This document shows, one piece after another, positions 29,571-40,264 of a stretch of DNA of 64,000 bases. The notes beneath the pieces are model-generated. The model was not told the origin of the DNA, ran no database searches, and worked only from the letters and a program-made list of their open reading frames with translations. Every line of letters starts with the position of its first letter. Within the stretch, counting starts at the first letter, position 1. A program made the translations under genes and the position numbers. The stretch is from Histomonas meleagridis. Taxonomy: Eukaryota; Parabasalia; Tritrichomonadida; Dientamoebidae. The DNA lies in the NCBI GenBank assembly GCA_020186115.1, contig WSYJ01000060.1, positions 620,001 through 684,000 on the forward strand, given 5' to 3'.

Positions 29571-31733
29571 ATGAACAAAAAAATTATTCAATTCAAAGGA
29601 TTAAATATTCATTCATTATCATTTGGTACTAATGATTCATATCTTAAAGCTATGGAACCTAAAATTAATAAGATATTACCATTAGTAGAAAAATCTTATG
29701 CATCTCATGGTAAGATTAGTCCTGAATTAACAGAACTTCGAACAGATTTAATTACAATCATTAATAAAGAAACTAAGAATCCTTATGAATTAATTGAAAA
29801 ACTTAAGACAGCTACAGATGTCCAAAAAGTTATTTCTAATTCTATGCAAAAGATTGGTGTATCTACAAAGAATTTAATTGAATCAGTCCAAAATAGAAAT
29901 AAATCATCTAAAACTCAAGCAATTGCAGAAATCATTGAATATGTCTCTAATTCTATAGCAGCTATATTCCAAGGATTAAATGTTACATCATGTGAAAATG
30001 ATTCGATTTATAATGATTGTATTAGAATATTCGATTCTTCTTTAATATCAGTACGTTCAATGATTGATATCCTTAAGACTTCTGCAGTTTCTTCTACTTC
30101 TATTCGTAGATCTACACGTTCATTTAATAGAATGTTTGATTCGATGCTTGATATTATGGAAGTATACTAATATCCCAATTTATAAACAAAAGCCTACATC
30201 AGATATCGGTAAATCTAAATTAGAATTCATGAGAATTGCTTCTGATGTAATTAAATCATTATCTTCAACTATTACAGCTAGAGCAGAATCTAAAATCCCC
30301 GAAACGTTTGAAATAATGTTCAATTCACAAGTCGAAAAATTAGAGAAATCTATGAAAGAATTAGAAACTAAATCAACTAAATTATTACAATTAAATACTG
30401 ATAAACAAGCAGAGAAAGAATTTAATAATTTATTTGTTACTATTAAAGAACAATTTGGACAATTCAAAGCTAATGCTAAAAACCCAACATTAAACAAACA
30501 AGATTCGGCATTATTTGATTTAACTCATGACTTCATTAACTTAAGTGATTCATTTGGTGGGTTAACACGTGTTATTAATAAGTTAACTGATGCTGTACCT
30601 ATAGTGCCTGATTTAGAAAATGCCGAAAAACTTAAGAAACGTTATGTAATGCCATCAGTACCTAAAGACACTGCTAATTTGAAAGTTATTGATTCAGTTA
30701 AGAAGTTAAATGAATATATTAATATTTATCAACAAAAGTCTAAAGCATTTTATGGATTATTCCCTAATGCAAAGAATGCACAATTAGCAGATTCAATGAA
30801 TGAAGTATATACAGCTATAGATAATGTCGTATTACAAACATTAAGAGTTTCAGCTATATCGATGAACTTAGAATTGCAAAGTGGTTTAGCAACTACTTGT
30901 AGTAACATTGCAGTAAATTATGATTCATTACTTAAGGAATTACGTAGTAGATTCATGTTAAGTGGTGATTGGGATGGACAATCACCGAAATATAGAGAAA
31001 ACATTAAGAACGCAATTGAAGAGACACAGAAAATCGCGCAAAAGGCATTAGAAATAGCCGAAGAAGAAGCTAAAGCACAAAATGCAGTTAACGCTAAGTT
31101 CACTAATGTATTAAATCCATTAACACAAGTTAAATCATCATTAGAAACTTATAATGATAAAGTCAAGACAATGAAGTCAAGTATCTCACGTGAATATGCT
31201 ACAAACATGTTTGAATTGGTATCACTTTATGCGACTCTGTAAATCATGTTGTGTTACATGCGAAGGCACATCCAAGTAGTGAAGAAAGCGTCGATAGTTA
31301 TCTTTCATTAACTGAAGAAGTAACTGAACAAATGAAATTATTACTCGACGCGTCAACTAAAATTACTTCACAAGAAAAGAAAGTCGAAGAACCCGAAACT
31401 TTGGTCATCGACAGAATGAAAGGATTAAATGGAATCGGAGAGAAATTCGCAAAGCCGCATAACAATGAGTCACCTGAAGCAAAGGCACTGAGAGAAGGCG
31501 TAGTAGTAATATGTAAAGGTGCAAACGCATTAGCAAACTCCGCAGAAACTGCTTTGAACAATAAGAGAGAACAAAGGAAGAAACAAGAAGAAGCTGCAAA
31601 GAAGGGCGGCGCTGTCGTGAGAGTTGGAACAACAAAGGAAAGTTTGCTCAAGAGATTGGAGCTCGAGTCAAGAGTCATTAGAGCACGTATCATACTCGAG
31701 AAGTCTGAGAAGAATCTCGCTGAACTTGGATGA
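29571..31733 (+). CDS. Talin-like protein with I/LWEQ-type C-terminus, split over three frames
   Basis: ATG at 29571 opens a 199-codon frame. The protein continues in a second frame from about 30193 to 31242 and a third from about 31219 to 31733. Together they give about 710 residues of continuous amphipathic helical-bundle sequence. The end, KRLELESRVIRARIILEKSE then KNLAELG, is the C-terminal helix signature of the I/LWEQ (THATCH) actin-binding module of talin and Sla2/HIP1R. The protein probably links membranes to actin; trichomonads use such proteins in adhesion. Both breaks can be explained by short introns (30162-30192 and 31219-31265) or by single-base shifts. The internal frames have no ATG at sensible places, so this is one gene. 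Confidence 0.7.
30162..30192 (+). other. Candidate 31-nt intron in talin-like gene
   Basis: GTATAC at 30162 starts exactly after a GAA codon and AAAAG ends at 30192. Removing the 31 bases joins MLDIME to PTSDIGKS in the frame used downstream. An ACTAAT element lies inside. The phase arithmetic is exact (31 = 1 mod 3). A one-base insertion would also fit. Confidence 0.45.
31219..31265 (+). other. Candidate 47-nt intron in talin-like gene
   Basis: GTATCA at 31219 follows a TTG codon; an AG ends at 31265. Removal of 47 bases restores frame and joins MFEL to AHPSSEESV. Competing reading: a single-base frameshift that keeps DSVNHVVLHAKAHPSS. The latter keeps good coding sequence, so the intron is less secure than the first one. 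Confidence 0.3.
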
Positions 31734-32116
31734 AATGAGGAGAAAATTTAACGAAAAAATTAATTAAAATTACTGTGATGTTTTATACAGAAGAATATGG
31801 AAACATTTGGAAAGATCGAATGCGTCCTCATGTAATTACTTCTTTAATATAAACTTCGCACGCAAATATATTATTCTGGACATAAGTTTCTCTGTTACGG
31901 ATTTTTATATTTTCAACATCATTAATTATTTGGCGTGAAACTTGTATAATTTACATGGAGAAAAACGACAAAAAGTGCAAAAGTTGTACAGTTGTGTAAT
32001 GCTTTGAAATGATGCTGTAAACAGCGGCCGATGGATTTTTCTATAAAACGATAATGAATTTTGAGTAAAAAGTTCTCTTGCATTGAATTACCGTATTTAC
32101 AGTTCGGACAATCCTG
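31734..32116. other. Intergenic, nothing seen
   Basis: 383 bases between two plus-strand genes; AT-rich with a slightly GC-richer patch at 31965-32045. No gene seen. Confidence 0.4.
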
Positions 32117-34511
32117 ATGTTTCTGTTTTTCTTCCTTTCTCTAACTGAAATTACTCGTTTCAGTACTTGGTGTAATGGCATTTCAACAGGAGATTGTGAA
32201 GCTGAACTCCAACAAACAGATAATGAATTTTCTTTTTCACATATTGGTGAAAAAGATTATTCTGTTACATCACCTCGTATCTCATGTCAACCTGGTGATG
32301 AAGTAACTGTTACTGGCGATGTTTTTTATATAAAAGGAGATGCTAAATTTCAAATCATTCCATACGATTTTAATAATGATCCAGATTGGTCATTTCAATC
32401 TTATCCAGTTGTTGACTCACCTGGAGGATATGCTACTTATACTAGAAAATGGATTATTCCAGGAAATTCACGTAATTTCACATTTCGTTTTGTCGGAAGT
32501 AATATTACCAATTTTAAGTTTAAATCTATAAAGTGGGATATAACTGGTCACTACGATGCGCCCACAATTCGAAATGTCGAACTTGAAAATTCAAACATCA
32601 AATTAACATATGATACTCTTTTATTAAATATGACAATTCATGACAAAACCACCCAACGAACTTGGACTCAACGTAGACAAACTATTGGTGGCACTACAAT
32701 AAATTTAAAAACTACCAGTAGTTCAATTTCTATTGATACAATTACACAAGATAATCTTATTCACTTTAATATTGAACTTTTAGAGGATGGCTTTCGATCT
32801 ACAGTTGCTCTTGATAACAATAACTCCGAAATTCTTCCACCAGATTATCCGTTTCCATTTATCTCTTCACTTGGAGATCGTATTGTACTTCCATACTGTG
32901 AAGGCATCACACTTCCTGTTGATTTAACCGAACTTCTTGGACGTGATGAATTTTATTATAGTATTTATAGTTTATCAATGGCATTTGTTGGTCAAACAAA
33001 TGATCTAAGTTCAATGATAATAATATTTGAAACGCCTTATGATAGTTCAGTAGCCGTTGTCCGTTATAATGAAGAATATTTATATATTAAACCACGATTT
33101 AGTCTTGAGAAAGGACGCTTTTCATATCCTCGAAAACTTCGTTATGTCTTTTTAGAAGGAAATCATGTTTCTATAGCCAAAAGATATCGAAAATATGCGC
33201 AAGAAAAAGGATATTTAGTACCATTTACAGAGAAAATTAAAACTCGTCCAAACGTTGATAAATTAATTGGCGCAGTTAATGTATGGACTGTTGGTAGTTT
33301 TAATATTAATAAAATCAAATTATATACCGAAATGCAATCGTTAGGGAATCGAACGAATATTATCATCAGGTGGAGGATCAATCAGTGAAGTTAATTATAT
33401 GAATAATAATATGACTAATATCCTTTCAAGTCGATATGATATTTATCAAGATCAAATGGATCCCGAAAATATTATCAAAGGTTATGTAAGTAATTCGACA
33501 GCATATTTTTATGATGCATTTCCTGATGATGTTATTGTTGATGAAAATAATCAAATAATTACTTCATGGTCAGTAAATAATTTATCATGTCCAGCATGTT
33601 CAACACTTGAAGAATGTCCACGAGTTGGTTGTGCAGTATTATGTGACTTAAGAGCGCCTGAATATGCAAAGAAGAAACTTGATAAAGAAATTTCTTCTGG
33701 TTATAACTTTACAACACGATTTATTGATACGACATTTGCATCACCTTATCGTGAATGTTATCATCCAGATCATCCTATGACTCGAACAATGTCATTAGAA
33801 GCACGAATCGAACTTTTAAAGGAATATACAAATCGTGGATTTGTTGTAGGAACAGAGAATGGTAAAGAACAAGCTATACCTAATTGCGATTTCTTTGAAG
33901 GAATGATGAGTCCTGGCGAATATAGAGTACCTAACTCTGGAAGAGATTTAGAAACAGTGTTTACTTATGTTCCTGAAGAAACTCAATATATGGTTGATGA
34001 AACTTTACGAATTCCTTTGTTCGAACTTGTTTATCATGATTGTGTTATAAGTTATTGGTATTGGGGAGATCATAATTCGAAAGTAATTCCTCAATGGGAT
34101 AAAAGAGATTTGTTTAATCGATTATATGGAACTCCTCCAATGTTTTTGTTTAATCAAACAATTTGGGAAAGATATAAAAATAGATTCGTTCAATCTTATA
34201 AAACTGCAGAAGAAATTTCTTATTTAACTGGATATTATGAAATGTCTGATCATAAATATTTGTCTGATGATTGGAAAGTACAACAAACAGTGTTCGGTAA
34301 TAATAGGGTTATTGTCACCGTAAATTTCGGTGATAAAAAATTCGGAGGTATTGAACCAATGAGTAGTACTGTCATCGTTTATACAGATGCACCTCCTTGG
34401 GCAATTGCTGTAATTGTAATTGCTGCTGTGGTAATTGATGGAATAACTTTTCTTGTCCTTTTTATAATGAATAGAAAAAAAGGTGAAGAAAAAGACTCCA
34501 ATGAAGATTAA
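32117..34511 (+). CDS. GH101-like type I membrane glycosidase, one frameshift
   Basis: Two frames, 32117-33388 and upstream of 33399-34511, form one protein of about 797 residues. It starts with a signal peptide (MFLFFFLSLTEITRF), then a beta-sandwich region with many N-glycosylation sites. A barrel region follows with GAVNVWTVGSF, VSNSTAYFYDAF, a Cys-rich CPACSTLEECPRVGC, then FELVYHDCVISYWYWGDHN and KRDLFNRLYGTPPMFLF. It ends in a transmembrane helix (IAVIVIAAVVIDGITFLVLF) and a charged tail. The HDC/WYWGD and LYGTPP elements resemble GH101/DUF5696-type glycosidases acting on O-glycans. The frame changes near 33355-33370 inside GNRTNI/LSSGGGS; one missing base explains it. It may be a recent pseudogene or a sequence error. 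Confidence 0.62.
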
Positions 34512-34589
34512 AAATAATGTGATATAAATAAATATTAATATAAATGATGGAAATTTCTGTATTTAACAGATCACATCAATATAAAACAT

Positions 34590-35002
34590 ACTTTCCACTG
34601 GTTTTCTGGTGTCTTTATTCCTGTATTTTATAATCTTCTATGTGTTACATATTTTCTTGATTTACATCATACAATTTCAAACATTGGTTGGGGCTATAGT
34701 CTTCTTTTTATTTTATTATCACATGTGTTTCCATTGGAACACTTACAAGCATTTGTGTTATTGCCATTAATGGAGAAATGAAAGAAGGCGGATGTTATTA
34801 TTTATTATCACGTACACTTGGTCCCGAAATTGGGGCTGCCATTGGTATAACTATTGTTATAGCGCATTCTACCTCTGTATCTCTTCGATTACATTATGTT
34901 TCTCTTCTTATCACAAATTTTTATTCGAAACCACTTTTGTCATCACTTTATTGGGATCGCGTTTTATGGCAATTTCTTTTAATTATCTCCTTTTTCATTT
35001 AG
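34590..35002 (+). pseudogene. Decayed SLC12-type cation-chloride cotransporter fragment
   Basis: From about 34736 the plus strand reads GTLTSICVIAINGEMKEGG, CYYLLSRTLGPEIGAAIG, then ITIVIAHST. This matches the SLC12 signature (A-x-x-T-N-G-x-V-x-G-G-x-Y-Y-x-I-S-R-S-L-G-P-E-x-G-G-x-I-G). Upstream, 34590-34735 holds degenerate hydrophobic blocks in shifting frames. About 100 residues of an expected 800-1000 remain, with no start. Its 3' end abuts the end of the reverse-strand ankyrin locus at about 34985-35005. Confidence 0.7.
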
Positions 35003-36215
35003 TAATTTAACTATTTCTGTATATCCTTTTTCATGTGCTAACTTAAGTGCTGTATCAAATAATTTAAATATTTTCCAAATATTATTTTGAAATATCAAAT
35101 TATTAAATTTTAAATAAAACAAATAAATATTTTTAGCATTAATATCAATTCCTTCTTGTTCAAGAAGTAACTTAACTATTTCGGCGTATCCAAATTCAGA
35201 TGCACAAATAAGTGCTGTATCGATTAATTTACATAATTTCCAGATATTATTTTAAATTATCAAATTATTGAAATTAATATCAAACAAAATAAATAAATAT
35301 CTTTAACATTAATATCAATTCCTTCTGATTTAAAAGATATTCAACGAGTTCAATGTTCCATAATTCGGGAGAGTATGCAAAAATATTTTTTGGAATTGGA
35401 TTTTCTTTCAGAAAATAATTAATGAGATAAAGATTACCAATTTTTACCATATTATTGAGAATATTTTCATTTATTTTCATTCCATTTTTCTGTAAAAACA
35501 TAAAAACTTCAATGTTCAAAAACATAATACATAGAGAGCCTAATTTTTCTATATCATCAATTTCGATAATTTTATTTTCATAAAGATAATTAAAAATATC
35601 ATTTCGATGAAATTCAATTGCTGTTTCATATGCATCTTTAAATGATGAATGATTTTGTTCACATAAATGAATAATTTCAATGTTTCCACCTGCAATTGCA
35701 TATTTACCTGTGTTTTCCACTTTTGCACCATTCATAAGTAAATATTTAAAACATTTAATTGAAGAAAAAAATGCTGCATAATCAATTAATGAAACTTTGT
35801 TTTTATTAACAAATGAACATCTTTCATAAAGTGATGGTTCAATTATTTGATTAAAATCAAATTTTGGTTGTGATGTTATTTCTTGAAGTTTTTCAATTTC
35901 ATCATTTCGAATTATTTTTACAATTTCATTTGGATTATGTCCTTCTTCAATATATTTCTTATGAAGTTCCCAATCATTCTTTGATAATTCTTCATAATTA
36001 GCAATGATTTGGTTAAAATAGCTAAAATTTTTTTGTTTATAAATTTCTTCTTTAGACATATAATGGATAAAATATGGATTTTCCTGATCTTTCAATATTT
36101 TTAGATCAAGAATATTATTTTCATACATTTTCAAAAGTGGATAATATAATTTTTGCTCGTAAATTCCTGTGTAATTTGGATCGAGGTCAATAAATTTTGC
36201 AAAAAGAAGAAAATT
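34985..36215 (-). pseudogene. Ankyrin locus B (DUF3447 type), 5'-truncated and frameshifted
   Basis: The main frame (36134 to 35280, 284 codons) contains SKNDWELHKKYIEEG, VKIIRNDEIEKLQEI, CFKYLLMNGAKVENTGKY, IEIIHLCEQNHSSF and PIPKNIFAYS, all equivalent to locus A. The frame is open upstream to about 36215 (KFIDLDPNYTGIYEQKL) but the first 100 or so residues of locus A are replaced by transposase-like sequence. A missing base near 35330 breaks the first canonical repeat (reads KELILML where EGIDIN is expected). Two spacer-separated units follow (about 35210 and 35050), and the last ends in KLLNEKGDN and a stop at about 34985. Probably a pseudogene. Confidence 0.75.
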
Positions 36216-36337
36216 AGTAAAATCGCCTGAACTCTGCGTCTTCCGACATTGTGTCTTTTGGCGATATCACGCTGACTTAGACCTTCGATAATGTCAGCTT
36301 TGATCAGCTCATCAACATTGACCATTGAGTTTATCAT
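36216..36337 (-). mobile_element. Transposase N-terminal helix-turn-helix fragment
   Basis: From ATG at 36337 (or 36325) the minus strand reads VDELIKADIIEGLSQRDIAK then RHNVGRRRVQ, a typical transposase or resolvase helix-turn-helix (I-x-x-G-x-S-Q-x-x-I-A-x-x-x-x-V-x-x-x-x-V). After RVQ the frame passes into unrelated ankyrin-locus sequence, so only about 37 codons of the element remain. A repeated motif AAATAAAAGTGA occurs upstream at 36432-36443 and 36536-36547 and may be part of the element end. Superfamily (Tc1/mariner-like) is inferred. Confidence 0.55.
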
Positions 36338-36754
36338 ATATTTTAAATGACCGAAAGAGGATGTAAAATATTGATTTATTTATTTATTATTCTGTATTTT
36401 ATATGTATTTGTATACTTTACGTAAAAGTGCAAATAAAAGTGACATCAAATGACGTTAATAGCAATAACGGCTTTTTAAAAAATATTTTGACACACTCGA
36501 CTTTTTGAGATGATAAACTATTAAAAAAGTGGTGTAAATAAAAGTGAGACCTTTTCGTACCACGACACTCCAAGTGTGTTATTTTCATCCATGTTAAAAG
36601 TAATTTTTTGAGTTTCCGACAAGTAAACTTCAAAGCAATTTTTTACAGATGCTAAGAAAGAAGAAAAAATTGATCTTTTATTAAAACTTACTTACATATG
36701 CAAGTGTATATTTTCGTCACTAAAACATATTCAACAAAAAATCAGAAATTTTAT
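36338..36754. other. Intergenic, probable transposon end remnant
   Basis: Contains two copies of AAATAAAAGTGA about 100 bases apart, both preceded by AAGTG-type words. This suggests subterminal repeats of the element whose helix-turn-helix lies at 36216-36337. A 71-codon minus-strand frame at 36418-36633 is not protein-like. Confidence 0.4.
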
Positions 36755-38445
36755 TTACCAAATCGTGCATTCAGGGGTCATATTAAGTTTTTCCTGATAG
36801 AAATTCATCTTTTCTTCGGAAGGTGCCACTCCAAAATCGCCTTCTGAATACACTCTTATTAATTCTATCAAAGCGAATCGATCATTCTGCTTTGCGCCAT
36901 TTTCCAAAATTTCCAAAATTCGTTCATTATTTGGTGGGTTTTCTTCTTTTAACAATTTTATAGCGACATCTAAAAATTGGAAATTTTGGTTATCGAACAT
37001 AAATTGACATAACTCCAAAGCTCTTTTTGGATTTTTGGCAACATTTCCTTTCCCATTTGCATAAATTTTAATTAAAGTATCAATAACTTTATAGTAATTC
37101 ATTTTAATTAATTCTTCACATATATCGACAGCTTTTTGTACATTTTGTTCTATTCCATTACCATTTAAATATATTAATGCCATGTTATGCATTGCCATTG
37201 TGTCCCCTTTCTTTCTTGCCATTTCGAAATATTCTAAAGCTTTCGGAATATTTTTCATTTCTTCATCTTGTGAATAAAGTACACCTAAATTATAAATTGC
37301 ATTTAAATGTCCTTTTTAGCAGCAGCTTCATAATACTCGGATGCTTTATTTAAATCCTTTTCGACTCCTTTTCCATAATGATACATAACACCTAAATTAG
37401 TTAATGCTTGAACATGGTTATTACTTGCTGCTTTTTGATATAATTCTAAAGCTTTCTTTTTATTTTTAGGTATTCCTTCACCTTCTTGATACATTAAAGC
37501 TAAGTTATAAGTGCAATCATCATCACCTAATTCAGAACCTTTTTCATAATAATATAATGATTTATAAGGATCTTTTTCCCTATAAATTTCAGCTAATTTT
37601 TTCATCGAATTTAAATCACCTAATTCAGAAGCTTTCGTTAAAAGTTCGATTGATCTTTTCGGATTACGTGGCACAAAATGTCCTGGTGTATTAACCAATA
37701 AATTTGCTAAGTTATACATTGAACGTGTATGATTTTTTAAGATTGCTTCTTCATAACATTCAACAGACCTTTGAATAAGACTCGTGTTCTTCCCAATATA
37801 TTCATAATATTCTCCTAACGAACATAATGCATCAGGATTCTTAGTTTTGGCTGATTCAACTAAAATTCTTCCACATTTCCCTAAATCTGGTGGAATCTCT
37901 TTGTAACCATCGCGATAAAGTATCGCAAGTCTTATTGTGCAATTAAAATACCCTTTTTCTGATCCTGTTTCTAATAATTCAATTGCTTTTTGACAATCAT
38001 AGGGAACATTTTCTCCACTTAAATATTGTAATGCAAGATTATATATAGAATGAGCAAAACCCTTTTGTGCTGATGTTTCGAGTAACTCAATACCACGTGG
38101 AATATTTTTTGGAACCCCATTACCTACAATATAAATCATCGCTAAATTAAACATAGCTGTAAGATCGTCATTTAAGACACATTTCTCATATAAGTTGACG
38201 GCTTTTGGGATATCAATTGGATTACCTCCCAAACCGATGTGATAAATTTGTGCAAGATTAAATGATGCATCATTTATTCCTGCATCAGACCCTTTTTGGA
38301 AATATTCAACCGCTTTATTGATATCATGTTCAATACCTTCTCCTCTTAAGAATAAATTACCAAGATCCATATATATTTGTGGATTTTCTTTTGCTTGTTC
38401 TTCAATTTGGGATAAGTTCTCTTTAATTTTAGAAAAATCAGTCAT
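36755..38445 (-). CDS. Sel1-like repeat protein with one homopolymer frameshift
   Basis: Frames 38445-37303 and 37315-36755 form one protein of about 560 residues. ATG at 38445 is chosen; the longer frame begins at TTG. About 14 Sel1/TPR-like repeats of 36 residues follow the pattern A-x-x-x-L-G-x-x-Y-x-x-G-x-G-V-x-x-D-x-x-K-A-x-x-Y-x-x-A-A (for example ALTNLGVMYHYGKGV, SIYNLALQYLSGENV). In the break, an A5 tract (37313-37317, T on plus) replaces the A6 needed to keep AKKGHLNAIYNLGVLYSQ. Sel1 repeats are scaffolds for protein complexes, in ER quality control or signalling; the partner is unknown. An AACCGTT motif lies at 38546-38552. Confidence 0.75.
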
Positions 38446-38605
38446 AAAATTTTGTTTGGCAAATCTTTTTTTTATTGAATAGTTTATATATAGGATTTCA
38501 GAATGTTGTGTGATGTGATGTTTGAATTGCTTCAAAATTTACCCAAACCGTTAAAAACAATGAAAAAGCCGATACATATCGTTAGTGAAGACAAATCATA
38601 AAAAA

Positions 38606-39685
38606 ATGAAGAAGCAAAAACAATTAAATGATATCGAAATTCATCAATCAATAATGCAAACCCTCTTTAGGTTGGCTAAAACAAATATTATAGAATCAGC
38701 AAATTCAATAATTGACATTTTTGATGAAAATCATTATTTAAAATATTTGAAACAGCACTTATGAAAGCATCTTCAAAAGGTCATATAGAAATAGTTAAGT
38801 TACTTCTTGAACAAGAAGGAATTGATATTAATGCTAAAAATATTTATTTGTTTTATTTGATATTTATTTTAATAATTTTGGGATATTTCAAAATAATATT
38901 TAAAAATTATTTTAATTATTTAATACAGCACTTATTTTAGCATCTTATTATGGTCATACAGAAATAATTAAATTACTTCTTGAAAAAGAAGGAATTGATA
39001 TTAATGCTAAAAATATTTATTTGTTTTATTTAAAATTTATTTTAATAATTTTGGATTTCAAAATAATATTTGGAAATTAATCCAAATATTTTATACAGCA
39101 CTTATTTGTGCATCTTCAACTGGTTGTACAGAAATAGTTAGATTACTTCTTGAACAAGAAGGAATTGATATGGATGCTAAAGATATTTATTTGTTTTATT
39201 TAATATTTATTTTAATAATTTAAAAATTCAAAATAATATTTGGAAATTATTTAAATTATTTTGGACAGCACTTATGAATGCATCTTTATATGGTCATACA
39301 GAAATAGTTAAATTACTTCTTGAAAAAGAAGGAATTGATATTAATGCTAAAAATATTTATTTGTTTTATTTAAAATTTATTTTAATAATTTTGGATTTCA
39401 AAACAATATTTGGAAATTATTTAAATTATTTGGAACAGCACTTATATTAGCATCTGAAAAAGGTCATACAGAAATAGTTAAATTTCTTCTTAAACAAAAA
39501 GGAATTGATATTAATGCTAAAAATATTTATTTGTTTTATTTAAAATTTATTTTAATAATTTTATATTTCAAAATAATATTTGAAACTTATTTAAATTATT
39601 TCAAACAGCACTTTATGTAGCATCTATACAAGGAAATGCCAAAATAATTAAACTTTTTAATGAAAAAGTAAAACAATCAGTCTGA
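38606..39685 (+). repeat. Orphan ankyrin unit array, locus C (6 units)
   Basis: A 52-codon frame starts at ATG 38606 (MKKQKQLNDIEIHQSI...) and lacks the DUF3447 region. Six ankyrin units follow, separated by spacers; distances between 'EGID' positions are 173, 170, 170 and 170 for the first five units. The units read T/TALxxAS-xGHTEIVKLLLEQEGIDINAKN; the last ends in KLFNEKVKQSV and a natural TGA at 39683-39685. The spacers are nearly identical to each other, so this array expanded recently. In the fourth spacer both the upstream frame and the downstream frame stay open across the entire spacer. Confidence 0.8.
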
Positions 39686-40264
39686 TGCAAATTTTACATA
39701 TACACTTTAAGAAAAAGAGTAAAATTATTTTCACAAAATTGATATATAATTAAATTTCAATTATATATTATTAAATCATGGAACCAATTTTTAAATTTGC
39801 GTTTTCAAACTAAGTTAAGCAAATATATTTAATATGAAAAATTAATATATCTGAGATTTGCATTAAATAATTTTTTCGTTTTTTGGGATTCTTGGTGTTG
39901 AAATTGACCTTTTTTGAAGGGAATTTTATTTGTCATTTTAATATTTACCATGAATGTATGAAATGAAAACGATCACTAATTAATGATTTAATGAATTTTT
40001 GATTTTTATTAATAACTTCCTCAATTTTAAAATGAGATCAAAATCAATGTTTTGATTTCAAAAGTACTTTTACAAGTTTAAATTAAAACCATTATAACTT
40101 ATAATTTATTATTTTTAAATTATATTCATAGATGTGGATATGTATGATGTTTAATCAAAAATTTGGTTTATTCTTCTTAAAACCATGAATAAGAAAATTC
40201 ACTTTTTTACGAAAAAGTTTCACCGGAAAGAAAATGAAACCGAAAATTCAAACAGAGCACACAA
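39686..40264. other. Intergenic, nothing seen
   Basis: 579 AT-rich bases between the ankyrin array and the surface glycoprotein gene. No frames or structure that I can support. Confidence 0.4.

Noticed and set aside
31298-31693. 131-codon minus frame within the talin-like gene
   Set aside because: Antisense of the I/LWEQ part; no independent features.
39344-39440. Programmed -1 frameshift at T TTA AAA in ankyrin spacers
   Set aside because: The heptamer occurs only in some spacers; others have TTG ATA at that place, and many spacers contain stops in both frames.
38740-39680. Regular 170-base periodicity with similar spacers, reminiscent of a CRISPR array
   Set aside because: Units encode ankyrin repeats, spacers are similar to each other, and the context is eukaryotic.
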